Origin: CAZBSE01 sp964610385 | Lineage (GTDB): Bacteria > Actinomycetota > Humimicrobiia > Humimicrobiales > Humimicrobiaceae | Assembly: GCA_964610385.1 (NCBI GenBank) | Contig: CAZSXW010000001.1 | Coordinates: 248,001 to 312,000, forward strand | Length of the DNA stretch: 64,000 nt | Direction of reading: 5' to 3' | Shown here: one piece after another, positions 1 to 8,288 of the stretch | Numbering within the stretch: the stretch's first letter is position 1 | Layout: every line of letters starts with the position of its first letter | Translations under genes and position numbers: made by a program | The notes under the pieces: model-generated | The model's database searches: none | The model's input: only the letters and a program-made list of their open reading frames with translations | What the model was told of the DNA's origin: nothing

Positions 1-432
1 AAAATCAAAGATATATGGATAGCCAAAGGTCTGGCTATCTTTATACCTGGGCTGATAGTGGGAGAAATCTTTACTCTTATTACCCTGATTGCTGTTAACT
101 ATATATATTTTATTCCCAGTATAGGTTTTATAATCAATCCCTGGATAGTTGTGAACAGCTTTATTGCTGCCCCGCTTGTTTATCTCTGTCTTGGCCTTCT
201 GGTTTATCTTATTGGACTGACCGGAAAGCCGGCCACCGGCAACATAATCGCTCAAATCTTTTTACCTGTTATGATCAATATAGTGATTCAACTAATACTC
301 CATACTGATATCTTGAATTCCGCTTCATGGTCCTTTACTGTTGCCAATATTGGACTGGCTTCAGTGATTATAATCATTACTCTCTTTCTCCAGCCCCGTC
401 TTACCAAAGAGAAAATAGTTTTATCATGTTAG
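1..432 (+). CDS. ABC-2 type membrane permease, 5'-truncated by window edge
   Basis: The reading frame is open from base 1, so only the last 143 codons are present and the true start lies upstream. It encodes several hydrophobic spans with a short polar end. The visible N-terminal part (KDIWIAKGLAIFIPGL) closely resembles the internal part of the next gene (KEIWIGKSMAIFLPGF), and the C-termini also match (RLTKEKIVLS versus LLTKENIVLS). The two are therefore tandem paralogues. They are probably the membrane subunits of one ABC exporter whose ATPase lies upstream, outside the window. Substrate cannot be inferred. The next gene starts 9 bases after the stop, consistent with an operon. Confidence 0.65.
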   Translation, partial: KIKDIWIAKGLAIFIPGLIVGEIFTLITLIAVNYIYFIPSIGFIINPWIVVNSFIAAPLVYLCLGLLVYLIGLTGKPATGNIIAQIFLPVMINIVIQLILHTDILNSASWSFTVANIGLASVIIIITLFLQPRLTKEKIVLSC

Positions 433-441
433 GAGTCCGAT

Positions 442-1194
442 TTGAGAAGAATAAATATCGTTTTTAACAGGGATTTCAGGGAATACCGGCGTACAAGTTC
501 TTTTTTGATCATAGTCATCATATTTACCCTAATCACTATCACTGCTGCTGTTTTAACAAATATTCTCTTAGGCAGGCAGGAATGGCTTCAGATAAGAACG
601 GCTGCCCTACCCATACTTGAATTGATAATAGGCCTTATGGTTTATTATCTGCCGTTATTTATCCTTATGACCTTTATCTGGGCTTTCTCAAGCCTCCCAA
701 TGATAAAAGAAAAGGTAAACGGCAATATCGATTCGCTCTGTGCGACGACACTCACTCCCAAAGAGATCTGGATAGGTAAAAGTATGGCTATTTTTTTACC
801 GGGATTTGTCATCTCGGTAGTATCCACGCTTATAGTACTGCTTTCAATAAATTTCACTACTATAAAACCTGCTACTGGAGATATTATAATGCCTGCTCCG
901 CTTATGATTACCAGCCTTCTTGTCAATCCCCTATTGTTTTTAGGGCTACTTATGTTTATAGTCCTATACTCTCTGGCAAGAAATCCCGATATAGCAATAG
1001 CACCTTCCTTTATAGTAGGGTTTGGCCTGATGATGGGAATACCATTGGGAATGGTAACCGGAAACATAAACCTTACTTCCTGGTCTTTCTGCTTATGGAA
1101 TATGCTCGGAACTGCTATTATATGGGCAGTTGTTTTATTTTCTTCCAGACTTCTTACTAAGGAGAACATCGTGCTTTCCAGCAAGGGAGATTGA
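442..1194 (+). CDS. ABC-2 type membrane permease, paralogue of preceding gene
   Basis: A 250-residue integral membrane protein with about six hydrophobic segments and a basic N-terminus (RRINIVFNRDFREYRRT), typical of ABC-2 exporter permeases. It starts at TTG 442 with AGGAG about 7 bases upstream, in the tail of the preceding gene. A cytosolic loop after the second span (MIKEKVNGNIDSLCATTLTPKEIWIGK) is typical of ABC-2 permeases that contact an ATPase. It is probably co-transcribed with the truncated paralogue before it. What it exports is unknown. The family call rests on hydropathy and loop pattern, not on a catalytic motif. Confidence 0.65.
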   Translation: MRRINIVFNRDFREYRRTSSFLIIVIIFTLITITAAVLTNILLGRQEWLQIRTAALPILELIIGLMVYYLPLFILMTFIWAFSSLPMIKEKVNGNIDSLCATTLTPKEIWIGKSMAIFLPGFVISVVSTLIVLLSINFTTIKPATGDIIMPAPLMITSLLVNPLLFLGLLMFIVLYSLARNPDIAIAPSFIVGFGLMMGIPLGMVTGNINLTSWSFCLWNMLGTAIIWAVVLFSSRLLTKENIVLSSKGD

Positions 1195-1244
1195 TCTTTT
1201 CAGAAATGTTTGCCTTTAAATAAATAATAAATATATAAATAACC

Positions 1245-1273
1245 TTTAAATCCTCGTTTAATAATATTATAAT
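1245..1273 (+). promoter_or_regulatory. Putative promoter, leaderless, for MFS gene
   Basis: TTTAAA (1245-1250) and TATAAT (1268-1273) are separated by 17 bases. The ATG at 1284 lies only 10 bases after the -10 box, with no Shine-Dalgarno sequence between them. Transcription would therefore start at or within a few bases of the start codon, which implies a leaderless mRNA. Confidence 0.45.
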
Positions 1274-1283
1274 TTAAAACTTA

Positions 1284-2453
1284 ATGGCTGAGAAAAAGAC
1301 ATTTCCTTTATTTTTTACCCAATTCATTCTATTGGGATTGGGGGCTTCTATTTTTGGGCCCCTGATTCCTGTATTGTCAGAAAGTTTTAATGTCGATCTG
1401 GATAGAATCGGCGCTACTCTGTCTCTAAGTGCCTTTGGCCTTTTACTGACCAGTCTGTTTACGGGAATACTTACAGAAAGGATCGGTAAAAAAAATATAT
1501 ATATTTTAGGTAATTTACTTTTTGCGTCCTGTTTTTTAGGTCTATACTTTTCGACCCATTTCAACTACTTTACCATAAGCTATATTTTATTCGGAGCAGC
1601 CTGGGGAATAATCGCAGTAAGTTCTACTTCCATAATCAGCGATACCTTTCATTTCATCAGGAGTAAGATGATAATGAGATTAAATACAGGATTTTTATTG
1701 GGCTGTTTTATTGCCCCCCTTCTGGTCAGCGGAGTCCTATACCTGAACATCAATTGGAGATACCTGTTTTTATCTGTTTCACTGTTAAACGCACTTTTAC
1801 TTATATCAACATTATCACTAAAACCGGAAGGCCTGCATAATATAAAGCACGAAGACGACTTTAGAAGACTGCTCTCTACAAACCGAAAGCTTCTATCAAA
1901 TCTTACTATCATTTTATGCGGTATCATCAACTTTCTGCATTTAGGAGCCGGGATCACTTTTGGATCCTGGCTTACTACTTACTTTAAGAGTCTTAACATC
2001 CCCGTGACCGTCGGTTCGCTGATACTATGCTTATATTCACTGGCTTTTGCTGTCGGAATGTTTATAAAGAGCTTTCTTTTTTCCAGGCTCAGCGAAAAAA
2101 GAATAATGCAAATTTCTGCAACAACAGCTTTCGTAACTTTAACGATTTTCTTTTTCGTAAATGCGATTATCCTTAAAGTTATCTTTATAATACTTTTCGC
2201 TCTTTCTTTCTCAGGTATAGCCGCTGCTGCAGTGTCTGTAGGCATACACCAGAATCCCCGCAATACAGGATCTATTATCAGTATAATAAACAGTTTTGGT
2301 TTTTTAGGTGTGGTCATTTTCCAGTATACAGCAGGTTACCTGGCAGAAAATTTTTCCGTAAACAGCGTGGTCTATATTTGCATTGGCGCTTTACTTATAT
2401 TAATAATCCCTACAATTATCTTGAATTTTACTTACAGATTTGTCAAAAGTTAA
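1284..2453 (+). CDS. MFS transporter
   Basis: A 389-residue protein with about twelve hydrophobic spans, the usual size of a major facilitator superfamily permease. The first cytoplasmic loop carries an MFS motif-A-like sequence (GILTERIGKKN) between spans 2 and 3. A longer polar segment near the middle (KPEGLHNIKHEDDFRRLL) separates the two six-helix halves. It is most like sugar or drug MFS carriers, but no substrate residue pattern is recognisable. It appears to stand alone behind its own promoter. The ATG at 1284 has no ribosome binding site and lies just downstream of a TATAAT box. Confidence 0.8.
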   Translation: MAEKKTFPLFFTQFILLGLGASIFGPLIPVLSESFNVDLDRIGATLSLSAFGLLLTSLFTGILTERIGKKNIYILGNLLFASCFLGLYFSTHFNYFTISYILFGAAWGIIAVSSTSIISDTFHFIRSKMIMRLNTGFLLGCFIAPLLVSGVLYLNINWRYLFLSVSLLNALLLISTLSLKPEGLHNIKHEDDFRRLLSTNRKLLSNLTIILCGIINFLHLGAGITFGSWLTTYFKSLNIPVTVGSLILCLYSLAFAVGMFIKSFLFSRLSEKRIMQISATTAFVTLTIFFFVNAIILKVIFIILFALSFSGIAAAAVSVGIHQNPRNTGSIISIINSFGFLGVVIFQYTAGYLAENFSVNSVVYICIGALLILIIPTIILNFTYRFVKS

Positions 2454-2538
2454 ACTGAACTTTATCGGTTTTGGATGAGCTCTTTAAATAACTTTTTTCT
2501 ATTTTTATTAAGTGCTAAAATCTTAAAGAAGATAAACC

Positions 2539-4212
2539 ATGAACAATAATCGAGAAAAAACTGATTTTATAAGAGACATAATCAGAAAAGACTTAGAAAA
2601 GAGCAAAATAAAAATCCACACAAGATTTCCGCCCGAACCGAACGGCTATCTTCATATCGGTCACGCAAAAGCAATATGCCTGAATTTCGAACTGGCCGAT
2701 GAGTTTAACGGCACATGCAACCTCAGGTTTGATGACACAAATCCTTCCAAAGAAGAACCTGAATATGTAGAATCGATTAAAAAAGATATAAGATGGCTTG
2801 GATTTGACTGGGGGCAGCGAGAATACTATACTTCCGACTATTTTGAAAAACTTTATGAATTTGCGGTAAAGCTCATAAAAAAAGGCAAAGCTTATGTTTG
2901 TGAATTAAATTCTGAAGAAATACGTTTGTATAGAGGTACTCTTAAAACACCGGGGAAAGAAAGCCCCTACATAAACCGCAGTATAGAGGAGAATCTCCGG
3001 CTGTTTAATGAAATGCGCGATGGTAAACATTCCGATGGCTCTAAAGTATTGAGAGCAAAAATAGATATGTCTTCACCGAATCTTAATATGCGTGATCCGG
3101 TTATGTACCGGATACTTCATAAAAGCCACCACCGCACGGGTAAAAAATGGTGTATTTATCCCACATATGACTGGGCACATGGGCAGTCGGATTCTATTGA
3201 AAAAATCACTCACTCAATATGTACTCTGGAATTTGAAGACCACCGCCCCCTTTATGACTGGTTCATAGAGCAGCTGGAAATACATCATCCCCGACAGATA
3301 GAATTTGCCAGGCTTAATCTGACCTATACTGTTATGAGTAAAAGAAAACTGCTCGAATTGGTGGAAAATGATTATGTAAAAGGGTGGGACGATCCGCGGA
3401 TGCCCACTATCTCGGGGATGAGACGCAGGGGTTATACTCCTTATGCAATACGTAATTTCTGCTCACAGATTGGGGTAGCGAAAGCAGACAGCACTATAGA
3501 CCTGGCATATCTGGAACATTTTATAAGAGAAGATCTTAATAAAAAAGCTCCAAGGGTAATGGCAGTATTAGACCCGCTTAAAGTGATAATAGACAATTAT
3601 CCTGAAAACTCTGAAGAAGAACTTACCGCAGTAAATAATCCGGAAGACTCTTCCGCGGGTACCAGAAAAGTACCTTTTTCAAAAATCCTGTACATAGAAA
3701 GAGGAGATTTTATGGAAGACCCGCCTAAGAAGTTTTACAGGTTGGCCCCCGGAAGAGAGGTACGGCTGAGATATGCTTATTTTTTAAAGTGCATTAATGC
3801 AGTCAGGGATAAAAAAGGCAATATTTCGGAACTTCACTGCACATACGATCCTTCCACAAGGGGAGGAGATGCACCCGATGGGAGGAAGGTAAAAGCGACC
3901 CTACACTGGGTCTCAGCAAAGCATTCAATATCCGCAGAAGTAAGGTTATATGACCGTCTTTTTAAAAATGAAAATCCCCTCAAAATAGAAGAAAGTGATG
4001 ATTTCAAAGATAATTTCAATTATGATTCATTAAAAGTTATAAGAAACTGCAGGCTTGAACCGTCCCTTGCTAAAGCGAAACCCGGAAATATCTTTCAATT
4101 TGAAAGGCTTGGATATTTTTGTGTCGATCCCGATACCAGAGGGGGAAAATTAGTATTTAACAGAACCGTGACTCTCAAAGACAGGTGGGCAAGGATAAAA
4201 AATTTAACATAA
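2539..4212 (+). CDS. glnS: Glutaminyl-tRNA synthetase
   Basis: A 557-residue class I aminoacyl-tRNA synthetase that charges tRNA-Gln with glutamine. The HIGH motif is at residues 39-42 within FPPEPNGYLHIGHAKA, the hallmark of GlnRS rather than bacterial GluRS. The KMSKS equivalent is VMSKR at about 265-269. The catalytic domain is followed by the two anticodon-binding beta barrels, in which LHWVSAKHSISAEVRLYDRLF is characteristic. The length matches E. coli GlnRS (554). Its presence implies direct Gln-tRNA formation rather than sole reliance on the GatCAB amidation route, and suggests ancient transfer, as is common for bacterial glnS. Confidence 0.96.
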   Translation: MNNNREKTDFIRDIIRKDLEKSKIKIHTRFPPEPNGYLHIGHAKAICLNFELADEFNGTCNLRFDDTNPSKEEPEYVESIKKDIRWLGFDWGQREYYTSDYFEKLYEFAVKLIKKGKAYVCELNSEEIRLYRGTLKTPGKESPYINRSIEENLRLFNEMRDGKHSDGSKVLRAKIDMSSPNLNMRDPVMYRILHKSHHRTGKKWCIYPTYDWAHGQSDSIEKITHSICTLEFEDHRPLYDWFIEQLEIHHPRQIEFARLNLTYTVMSKRKLLELVENDYVKGWDDPRMPTISGMRRRGYTPYAIRNFCSQIGVAKADSTIDLAYLEHFIREDLNKKAPRVMAVLDPLKVIIDNYPENSEEELTAVNNPEDSSAGTRKVPFSKILYIERGDFMEDPPKKFYRLAPGREVRLRYAYFLKCINAVRDKKGNISELHCTYDPSTRGGDAPDGRKVKATLHWVSAKHSISAEVRLYDRLFKNENPLKIEESDDFKDNFNYDSLKVIRNCRLEPSLAKAKPGNIFQFERLGYFCVDPDTRGGKLVFNRTVTLKDRWARIKNLT

Positions 4213-4282
4213 CCTGCATATTGTTTAAATCAATTTGAAACAAAACCAGAAGGCCTATACTATTATACTAGAGAAGTGAAAA

Positions 4283-4753
4283 ATGAAATTATTTAAACCG
4301 TTAATATTAGAAAATTCAGTGGAAATAAAGACAACACCCGAAAAAATCTGGGATTTTTTTACCAACCTTGAAAAAAACTACAAGTCCTGGCATCCGAGAG
4401 ATCATATATTATTCAAATGGACCAGGGGAAGACCAATGGAAACAGGCTCCGGCTGGTATGGCGAAGAACTTGTAATGGGGAGATTATTTAAACTGAAGGG
4501 TGTCATTGGTGAAGTAATTCCAAACAGAAAGATCGTGTTCAAATATTCTTTTCCCGTATCGCTATTATCTCCCTGGTTTGAATGGTTAATTGGACCCAGG
4601 GGTTCAATTTCCGTCTTTACTGCTAGAAGTTACATAAGAGCTGGAAACCTATTCCGTAAACTTGCCAGAAAAGAGATGGAGATTAAAATCCTGATGCATA
4701 ACAGGCATACCGGAGAAGAGGGCGAAAATCTTAAAAAGCTTCTGGAAAAATAA
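4283..4753 (+). CDS. SRPBCC (START/polyketide cyclase-like) family protein
   Basis: A 156-residue soluble protein. The N-terminal strand-turn (SVEIKTTPEKIWDFFTNLEKNYKSWHPRD) followed by an antiparallel sheet pattern fits the SRPBCC ligand-binding fold. The central part (GEVIPNRKIVFKYSFPVSLLSPWFEWLIGPRG) forms the cavity wall in this family. The fold binds hydrophobic ligands, but nothing here indicates which one. The C-terminal EGENLKKLLE is the usual ending of the long helix. AGAAGTG precedes the ATG at 4283. It stands alone, 70 bases after glnS. Confidence 0.7.
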   Translation: MKLFKPLILENSVEIKTTPEKIWDFFTNLEKNYKSWHPRDHILFKWTRGRPMETGSGWYGEELVMGRLFKLKGVIGEVIPNRKIVFKYSFPVSLLSPWFEWLIGPRGSISVFTARSYIRAGNLFRKLARKEMEIKILMHNRHTGEEGENLKKLLEK

Positions 4754-4816
4754 AAAGTAAGCTTTTAGTAATATAAGTAAGATCATCTATAATACCGTTC
4801 AGCTCCATATCATAGA

Positions 4817-4845
4817 TCATTACACCTCAGGTAAAGCTGTAATGA
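4817..4845. repeat. Inverted repeat downstream of SRPBCC gene
   Basis: TCATTACA (4817-4824) and TGTAATGA (4838-4845) are perfect 8-base complements with a 13-base loop. There is no following T-tract, so it may be a weak terminator or an operator in the 236-base gap before the bactofilin gene. Confidence 0.35.
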
Positions 4846-4888
4846 ACTTTAAATTCTTCACAAAGATTAAATTATTATTAATAATTTA

Positions 4889-4917
4889 TTGACAATTATC
4901 TTCAAATAAATAATAAT
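4889..4917 (+). promoter_or_regulatory. Putative sigma-70 type promoter for bactofilin gene
   Basis: A perfect TTGACA (4889-4894) is followed after 16 bases by TAATAA (4911-4916). The untranslated leader to ATG 4990 would be about 65 bases and ends in a strong ribosome binding site (GGAAGGAGAG). Confidence 0.5.
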
Positions 4918-4989
4918 ACATCTATAAAATATTATATTTATTTAAAAGTATATTTTTGTTTACATATTAAGAACGGAAGGAGAGATATA

Positions 4990-5355
4990 ATGTTTTCCGT
5001 AAAAAGCAATGGAGATGATTCTTCAAGCATAATTTCCGAAGGAGTAAAAATTGAGGGCGATGTACATTTTCCATATCCGGTAGAGATAGACGGTATCGTC
5101 ATAGGAGATATTATATCTGATGATGTGCTGATAATAGGAAAAGAAGGAAAAGTAGAATCAAATATAAAAGTAAAAAATGCGGTTATATCCGGTGAATTTA
5201 CAGGTGATATGACTGCATCAGGTACAGTAACCATCACACCCACCGGTAAGTTTATCGGCAACCTGTTCCAAAAGGGTACAATACTGTCAGTAGAAAAGGG
5301 TGGCCTGTTTAGAGGAAAAAGTATAGTATCAAACGGCAAAAGCCATAAAAAATGA
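4990..5355 (+). CDS. Bactofilin (polymer-forming cytoskeletal protein)
   Basis: A 121-residue protein consisting almost entirely of short beta-helix repeats (EGDVHFPYPVEIDG, GDIISDDVLIIGKEGKV, GEFTGDMTASGTVTI). This is the signature of the bactofilin domain, which polymerises into nucleotide-independent filaments at the membrane. A short polar N-terminal tail and a basic C-terminal tail flank the core, as in typical bactofilins. Family members help shape the cell or place wall and pilus machinery. The gene is monocistronic, with a strong Shine-Dalgarno (GGAGAG) and a terminator after it. Confidence 0.88.
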   Translation: MFSVKSNGDDSSSIISEGVKIEGDVHFPYPVEIDGIVIGDIISDDVLIIGKEGKVESNIKVKNAVISGEFTGDMTASGTVTITPTGKFIGNLFQKGTILSVEKGGLFRGKSIVSNGKSHKK

Positions 5356-5371
5356 TATTCATGCAAACAGC

Positions 5372-5406
5372 AGAACAAATAATCGATCCAAATCTATATT
5401 TGTTCT
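5372..5406. terminator. Bidirectional intrinsic terminator
   Basis: AGAACAAATA (5372-5381) pairs perfectly with TATTTGTTCT (5397-5406) across a 15-base loop. It lies between the converging bactofilin and lipoprotein genes, which supports a shared terminator. Confidence 0.6.
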
Positions 5407-5422
5407 CTCCTCTTTAACTGGC

Positions 5423-6523
5423 TTAGTACCCTATATCAAGCGCTTCCTCAAGGGCAGGTATAAAGATATCATCAAGCTCTTCCGTATAGGCAAGATCGTT
5501 AGGATGCAGCCCGTCCCCTGAATCATAATAAGGGTCAAGTGCTCTATCATCCTCACTTATTCTTAACGCTGCTTCCAAATCCAAAACCGAGATTTCCTCA
5601 TATTCACAGTAATCACGGACCCAATCATTAAATTGTAGAACTGATTCAAGCCTTCCTGACGGATTTTCCGGATTATCAGGATCAATGGGAACAACCGTGG
5701 CAAGGACCGGTATTACCCCTTCTCCTCTGCAGAGATTTACCCAGTCCCTTATCAGATCCTGATAAGCTTCCATCGTTGTCCCATTATCTTCGGGTGGGAA
5801 ATAAGCGGCGCATTCCTTGATTATCATGATATCCGGCCTATCTCTTTCCAGTATATCCCTTATGACATTACCCTTGTCAAATTGATACTCGTCATGGACC
5901 GTCACATTAAGATCGGGAAAATGATCCCCTATATTCCAGTTATAACCAACAGATGCACATACAAATGCAATCCTGGTATCTTCAAGTTCACCCGAATAAG
6001 TTACTGCTGTTTCGTCAGCTGCTTTCTCGACCGCTTCTTCTTCCTGGATTCCCCCAGCTGCTTCAGCTTTTCCTCTTGCATTTACGTCAACAGAAACATA
6101 GCTGCTCCCAGCATCCTGATACAGGTAAACTGATAAATAGTATTCACTATCCTGTGCATCAACATAAAATTCAGCCCAGTCATCATAATTACCAGAAGAT
6201 ATCGAATCTATCTGCCAGTTTTCTGCTAATTCCTGCTCATACCAGTCAGACAGCTGTTCGATTTCACCCTCAAATTTCATGTTTACATAATATGAAACCA
6301 CTCCATCAGCCGTCTCTTTCGATGATTCAACAATATCGGCCTGACTGTATAGGGGAATGGTTTCCGGAAAACCTGATGGTAAACCATCAGCTTTATCTGA
6401 CACTCCATCGCTGACGGCTTCTGTTTCCTCTATTACATCGGATACTTCACCTGCTATTTTTCCGCAGCTGCAGATAAAAATCAGTATAAACATGATAGTC
6501 AGACATATAACCATCTTTTTCAT
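5423..6523 (-). CDS. Lipoprotein with C-terminal SGNH-hydrolase-like domain
   Basis: A 366-residue protein with a lipoprotein signal peptide: a hydrophobic stretch at residues 5-19, then ICSC with the lipidated Cys at 20. Residues about 50-150 form a small alpha/beta domain (DWYEQELAENWQ) of unknown role, followed by an acidic linker. The last 180 residues resemble SGNH/GDSL hydrolases. A block-I-like strand ends in CASVGYNW. A later DGLHPND supplies the Asp-x-x-His pair (D337, H340) of block V. The usual GDS nucleophile motif is not present; the serine in CASVG is the only candidate. Activity on an ester or acetyl group of a surface glycan is an inference. The next gene upstream (6574-7914) is another lipoprotein. 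Confidence 0.6.
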   Translation of the reverse strand: MKKMVICLTIMFILIFICSCGKIAGEVSDVIEETEAVSDGVSDKADGLPSGFPETIPLYSQADIVESSKETADGVVSYYVNMKFEGEIEQLSDWYEQELAENWQIDSISSGNYDDWAEFYVDAQDSEYYLSVYLYQDAGSSYVSVDVNARGKAEAAGGIQEEEAVEKAADETAVTYSGELEDTRIAFVCASVGYNWNIGDHFPDLNVTVHDEYQFDKGNVIRDILERDRPDIMIIKECAAYFPPEDNGTTMEAYQDLIRDWVNLCRGEGVIPVLATVVPIDPDNPENPSGRLESVLQFNDWVRDYCEYEEISVLDLEAALRISEDDRALDPYYDSGDGLHPNDLAYTEELDDIFIPALEEALDIGY

Positions 6524-6573
6524 TTATACCTCCCTGTTAATGTTTAAAACACAAAAATCTTACCGCAAAACCA

Positions 6574-7914
6574 TTACTTTATCTTCCAAGCATGAACCAG
6601 AGGTTTTTCATTTTCATAATCCCCTCTGAATTCAAATAAATAAATTATTCCATTCTCTCTGTCAAAGCTTAGAGCACCCAGATGACGGAGTTCATATTCC
6701 GGAATATTATAAAGTATATCATCTATATCCATAACAGCATATGGCTGCGGTTGGTATGATTCCATTTCACCCCGGGCTACTTCGGCAAGATCAGACGGGT
6801 CATAAAAAATCATACGGGCTGTAAAATCATCGGACCACCATCCCCTTTCTCCCGGTCCTTCCTCCGGATAGGGCGGGTTCTCCGGCCAGACAGTACCGTC
6901 ATAAAAACCATACCAGCAGTCGCCCAGACCTTTTATACCGGCAAATAATACTGCCGTTTTCCCGCCGAATGTCAACCAGGCACCTCCGGACCATTCATCA
7001 GAATGATGATAATCATTCACGGCATAAACTCCTTCCATATCATGGTACACTGATGAATAAAGCAGCAGAGGAATATTGGACAAAGATGAACCAGAAGAAG
7101 GAGGATTTCCTTCATTCCATGGGCCGTAAGCAATAAGAGACGGGCCCTGTGCTCCCTGTCCCCCATCCCTGAATCTACCAGTGGCCAGTAATTTGCCCGG
7201 TGTGTTTGCAGAAGCCCACTCTACATCTATAGCAAAAATATAATCAGCAGTCACATATTTTATTTGACCATCTATTTTCCAGGGGCCCTGTATCTGAGGA
7301 TCTGACAGATCCAGTTCAAACCATCCGTGAGAGGGGCCGTCATCACCTTCCTGCATATGCTGGCCCCAGCAATAATATAGTTTGTCTGTCGTCTGTTCAC
7401 CCTGTTTCGGTAAATATTCCAGACCCACTCTTGGAATTTCAAGATAGCCGAATAAATCCCCTTTGATATCATGGAATTCCTGAAGAGTCACTGCAGTATT
7501 AAGGTCATTTATATCTTTATCTCTGGATATTACCGGTGCGGGTATGCTTATTTCCGAAATCTGTTGTTCCCATTCATGCCCGGTTGCAAATATCGAACCC
7601 GGATATCCATCATTTGGGCCTTCGGGATCGCCATACGGATAGTAAGCAGAAGCTGTTCCACCCCACTCCCAGCTGGTTTCATTAGATCCTTCCGGCAACC
7701 TAAATGCTCCCATATATTCAAGATCCTGCGGTTTAATAAGTAGTTCCTCTACGGCTGTACTTGATATTTCTTCCTTATGTTCTTCCGTTATCCCATCATT
7801 CTCATACTGACTACTGTCAGCAGTAAGTCTGCAGCCTTCAAATAAGAAAGTGGCAGTAAAAACTATTATCAGCATAAAAAAGACAGGTAATATATATGAC
7901 CTACTTCCTTTCAT
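6574..7914 (-). CDS. Predicted lipoprotein of unknown function
   Basis: A 446-residue protein with an N-terminal hydrophobic segment (residues 8-25) ending in FEGC, with Cys28 as the likely lipidation site. The lipobox is imperfect at position -3. The rest is rich in aromatic and glycine residues, with repeated blade-like strands (SIFATGHEWEQQIS, GKLLATGRFRDGGQG, AVLFAGIKGLGDCWYGFYDG, GIIYLFEFRGDYENE) that suggest a beta-propeller. No catalytic motif was recognised. It lies 50 bases upstream of the SGNH-like lipoprotein on the same strand, and the two may be co-transcribed and act together at the cell surface. I do not recognise a named family. Confidence 0.55.
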   Translation of the reverse strand: MKGSRSYILPVFFMLIIVFTATFLFEGCRLTADSSQYENDGITEEHKEEISSTAVEELLIKPQDLEYMGAFRLPEGSNETSWEWGGTASAYYPYGDPEGPNDGYPGSIFATGHEWEQQISEISIPAPVISRDKDINDLNTAVTLQEFHDIKGDLFGYLEIPRVGLEYLPKQGEQTTDKLYYCWGQHMQEGDDGPSHGWFELDLSDPQIQGPWKIDGQIKYVTADYIFAIDVEWASANTPGKLLATGRFRDGGQGAQGPSLIAYGPWNEGNPPSSGSSLSNIPLLLYSSVYHDMEGVYAVNDYHHSDEWSGGAWLTFGGKTAVLFAGIKGLGDCWYGFYDGTVWPENPPYPEEGPGERGWWSDDFTARMIFYDPSDLAEVARGEMESYQPQPYAVMDIDDILYNIPEYELRHLGALSFDRENGIIYLFEFRGDYENEKPLVHAWKIK

Positions 7915-8005
7915 AAGCCTCTTTTATCAAAGATTGAAATCAATTACTGCAGACAGACCCTCTTTAATTAATCCATTTGGTGTAAAATCACTTAAATCAA
8001 GATAA

Positions 8006-8033
8006 TTACAATTATATACACACATTGTATACT
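8006..8033 (+). promoter_or_regulatory. Putative promoter for rubredoxin gene
   Basis: TTACAA (8006-8011) and TATACT (8028-8033) are spaced by 16 bases, about 40 bases before the rubredoxin ATG. AAAGCTGGAG just before the start is its ribosome binding site. Confidence 0.45.
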
Positions 8034-8076
8034 AAAGTTAATTAAGTTAGAATAATAAAAGAAAGCTGGAGTTATA

Positions 8077-8268
8077 ATGACTATGAAAGGCAATATAAAA
8101 AAACATAAGTGTTCTTCCTGTGGATACACTTACGATTCTCATGTTGAAAATCCCGAATTTGGGTTAAAACCACCATATGATTTCGATAATTTACCCGAAG
8201 ACTGGGTATGTCCCATTTGCGGAGCATCCAAGAACGAATTTAAAGTCTGCAAAGAAGACGAGGATTGA
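8077..8268 (+). CDS. Rubredoxin
   Basis: A 63-residue iron protein with the two rubredoxin knuckles CSSCGY (Cys12, Cys15) and CPICGA (Cys45, Cys48). The spacing and the LPEDWVCPICGASKNEF block are diagnostic. It carries single electrons in the cytoplasm of anaerobes, usually to oxygen- or superoxide-reducing enzymes. No partner such as rubrerythrin or a flavodiiron protein lies next to it, so the gene appears monocistronic. The insert between knuckles (HVENPEFGLKPPYDFDN) is slightly longer than in the most compact rubredoxins. Confidence 0.95.
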   Translation: MTMKGNIKKHKCSSCGYTYDSHVENPEFGLKPPYDFDNLPEDWVCPICGASKNEFKVCKEDED

Positions 8269-8288
8269 ATAAGATTTTTAAGGAACAT

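Noticed and set aside
645..1184. 179-residue reading frame on the minus strand inside the ABC-2 permease gene
   Set aside because: It is antisense to a well-supported membrane protein gene and lacks a ribosome binding site or domain; treated as a shadow frame.
5882..6629. Overlapping plus-strand frames across the lipoprotein genes
   Set aside because: They are antisense to the lipoprotein genes with low-complexity, Cys/His/Phe-rich translations and no start signals.
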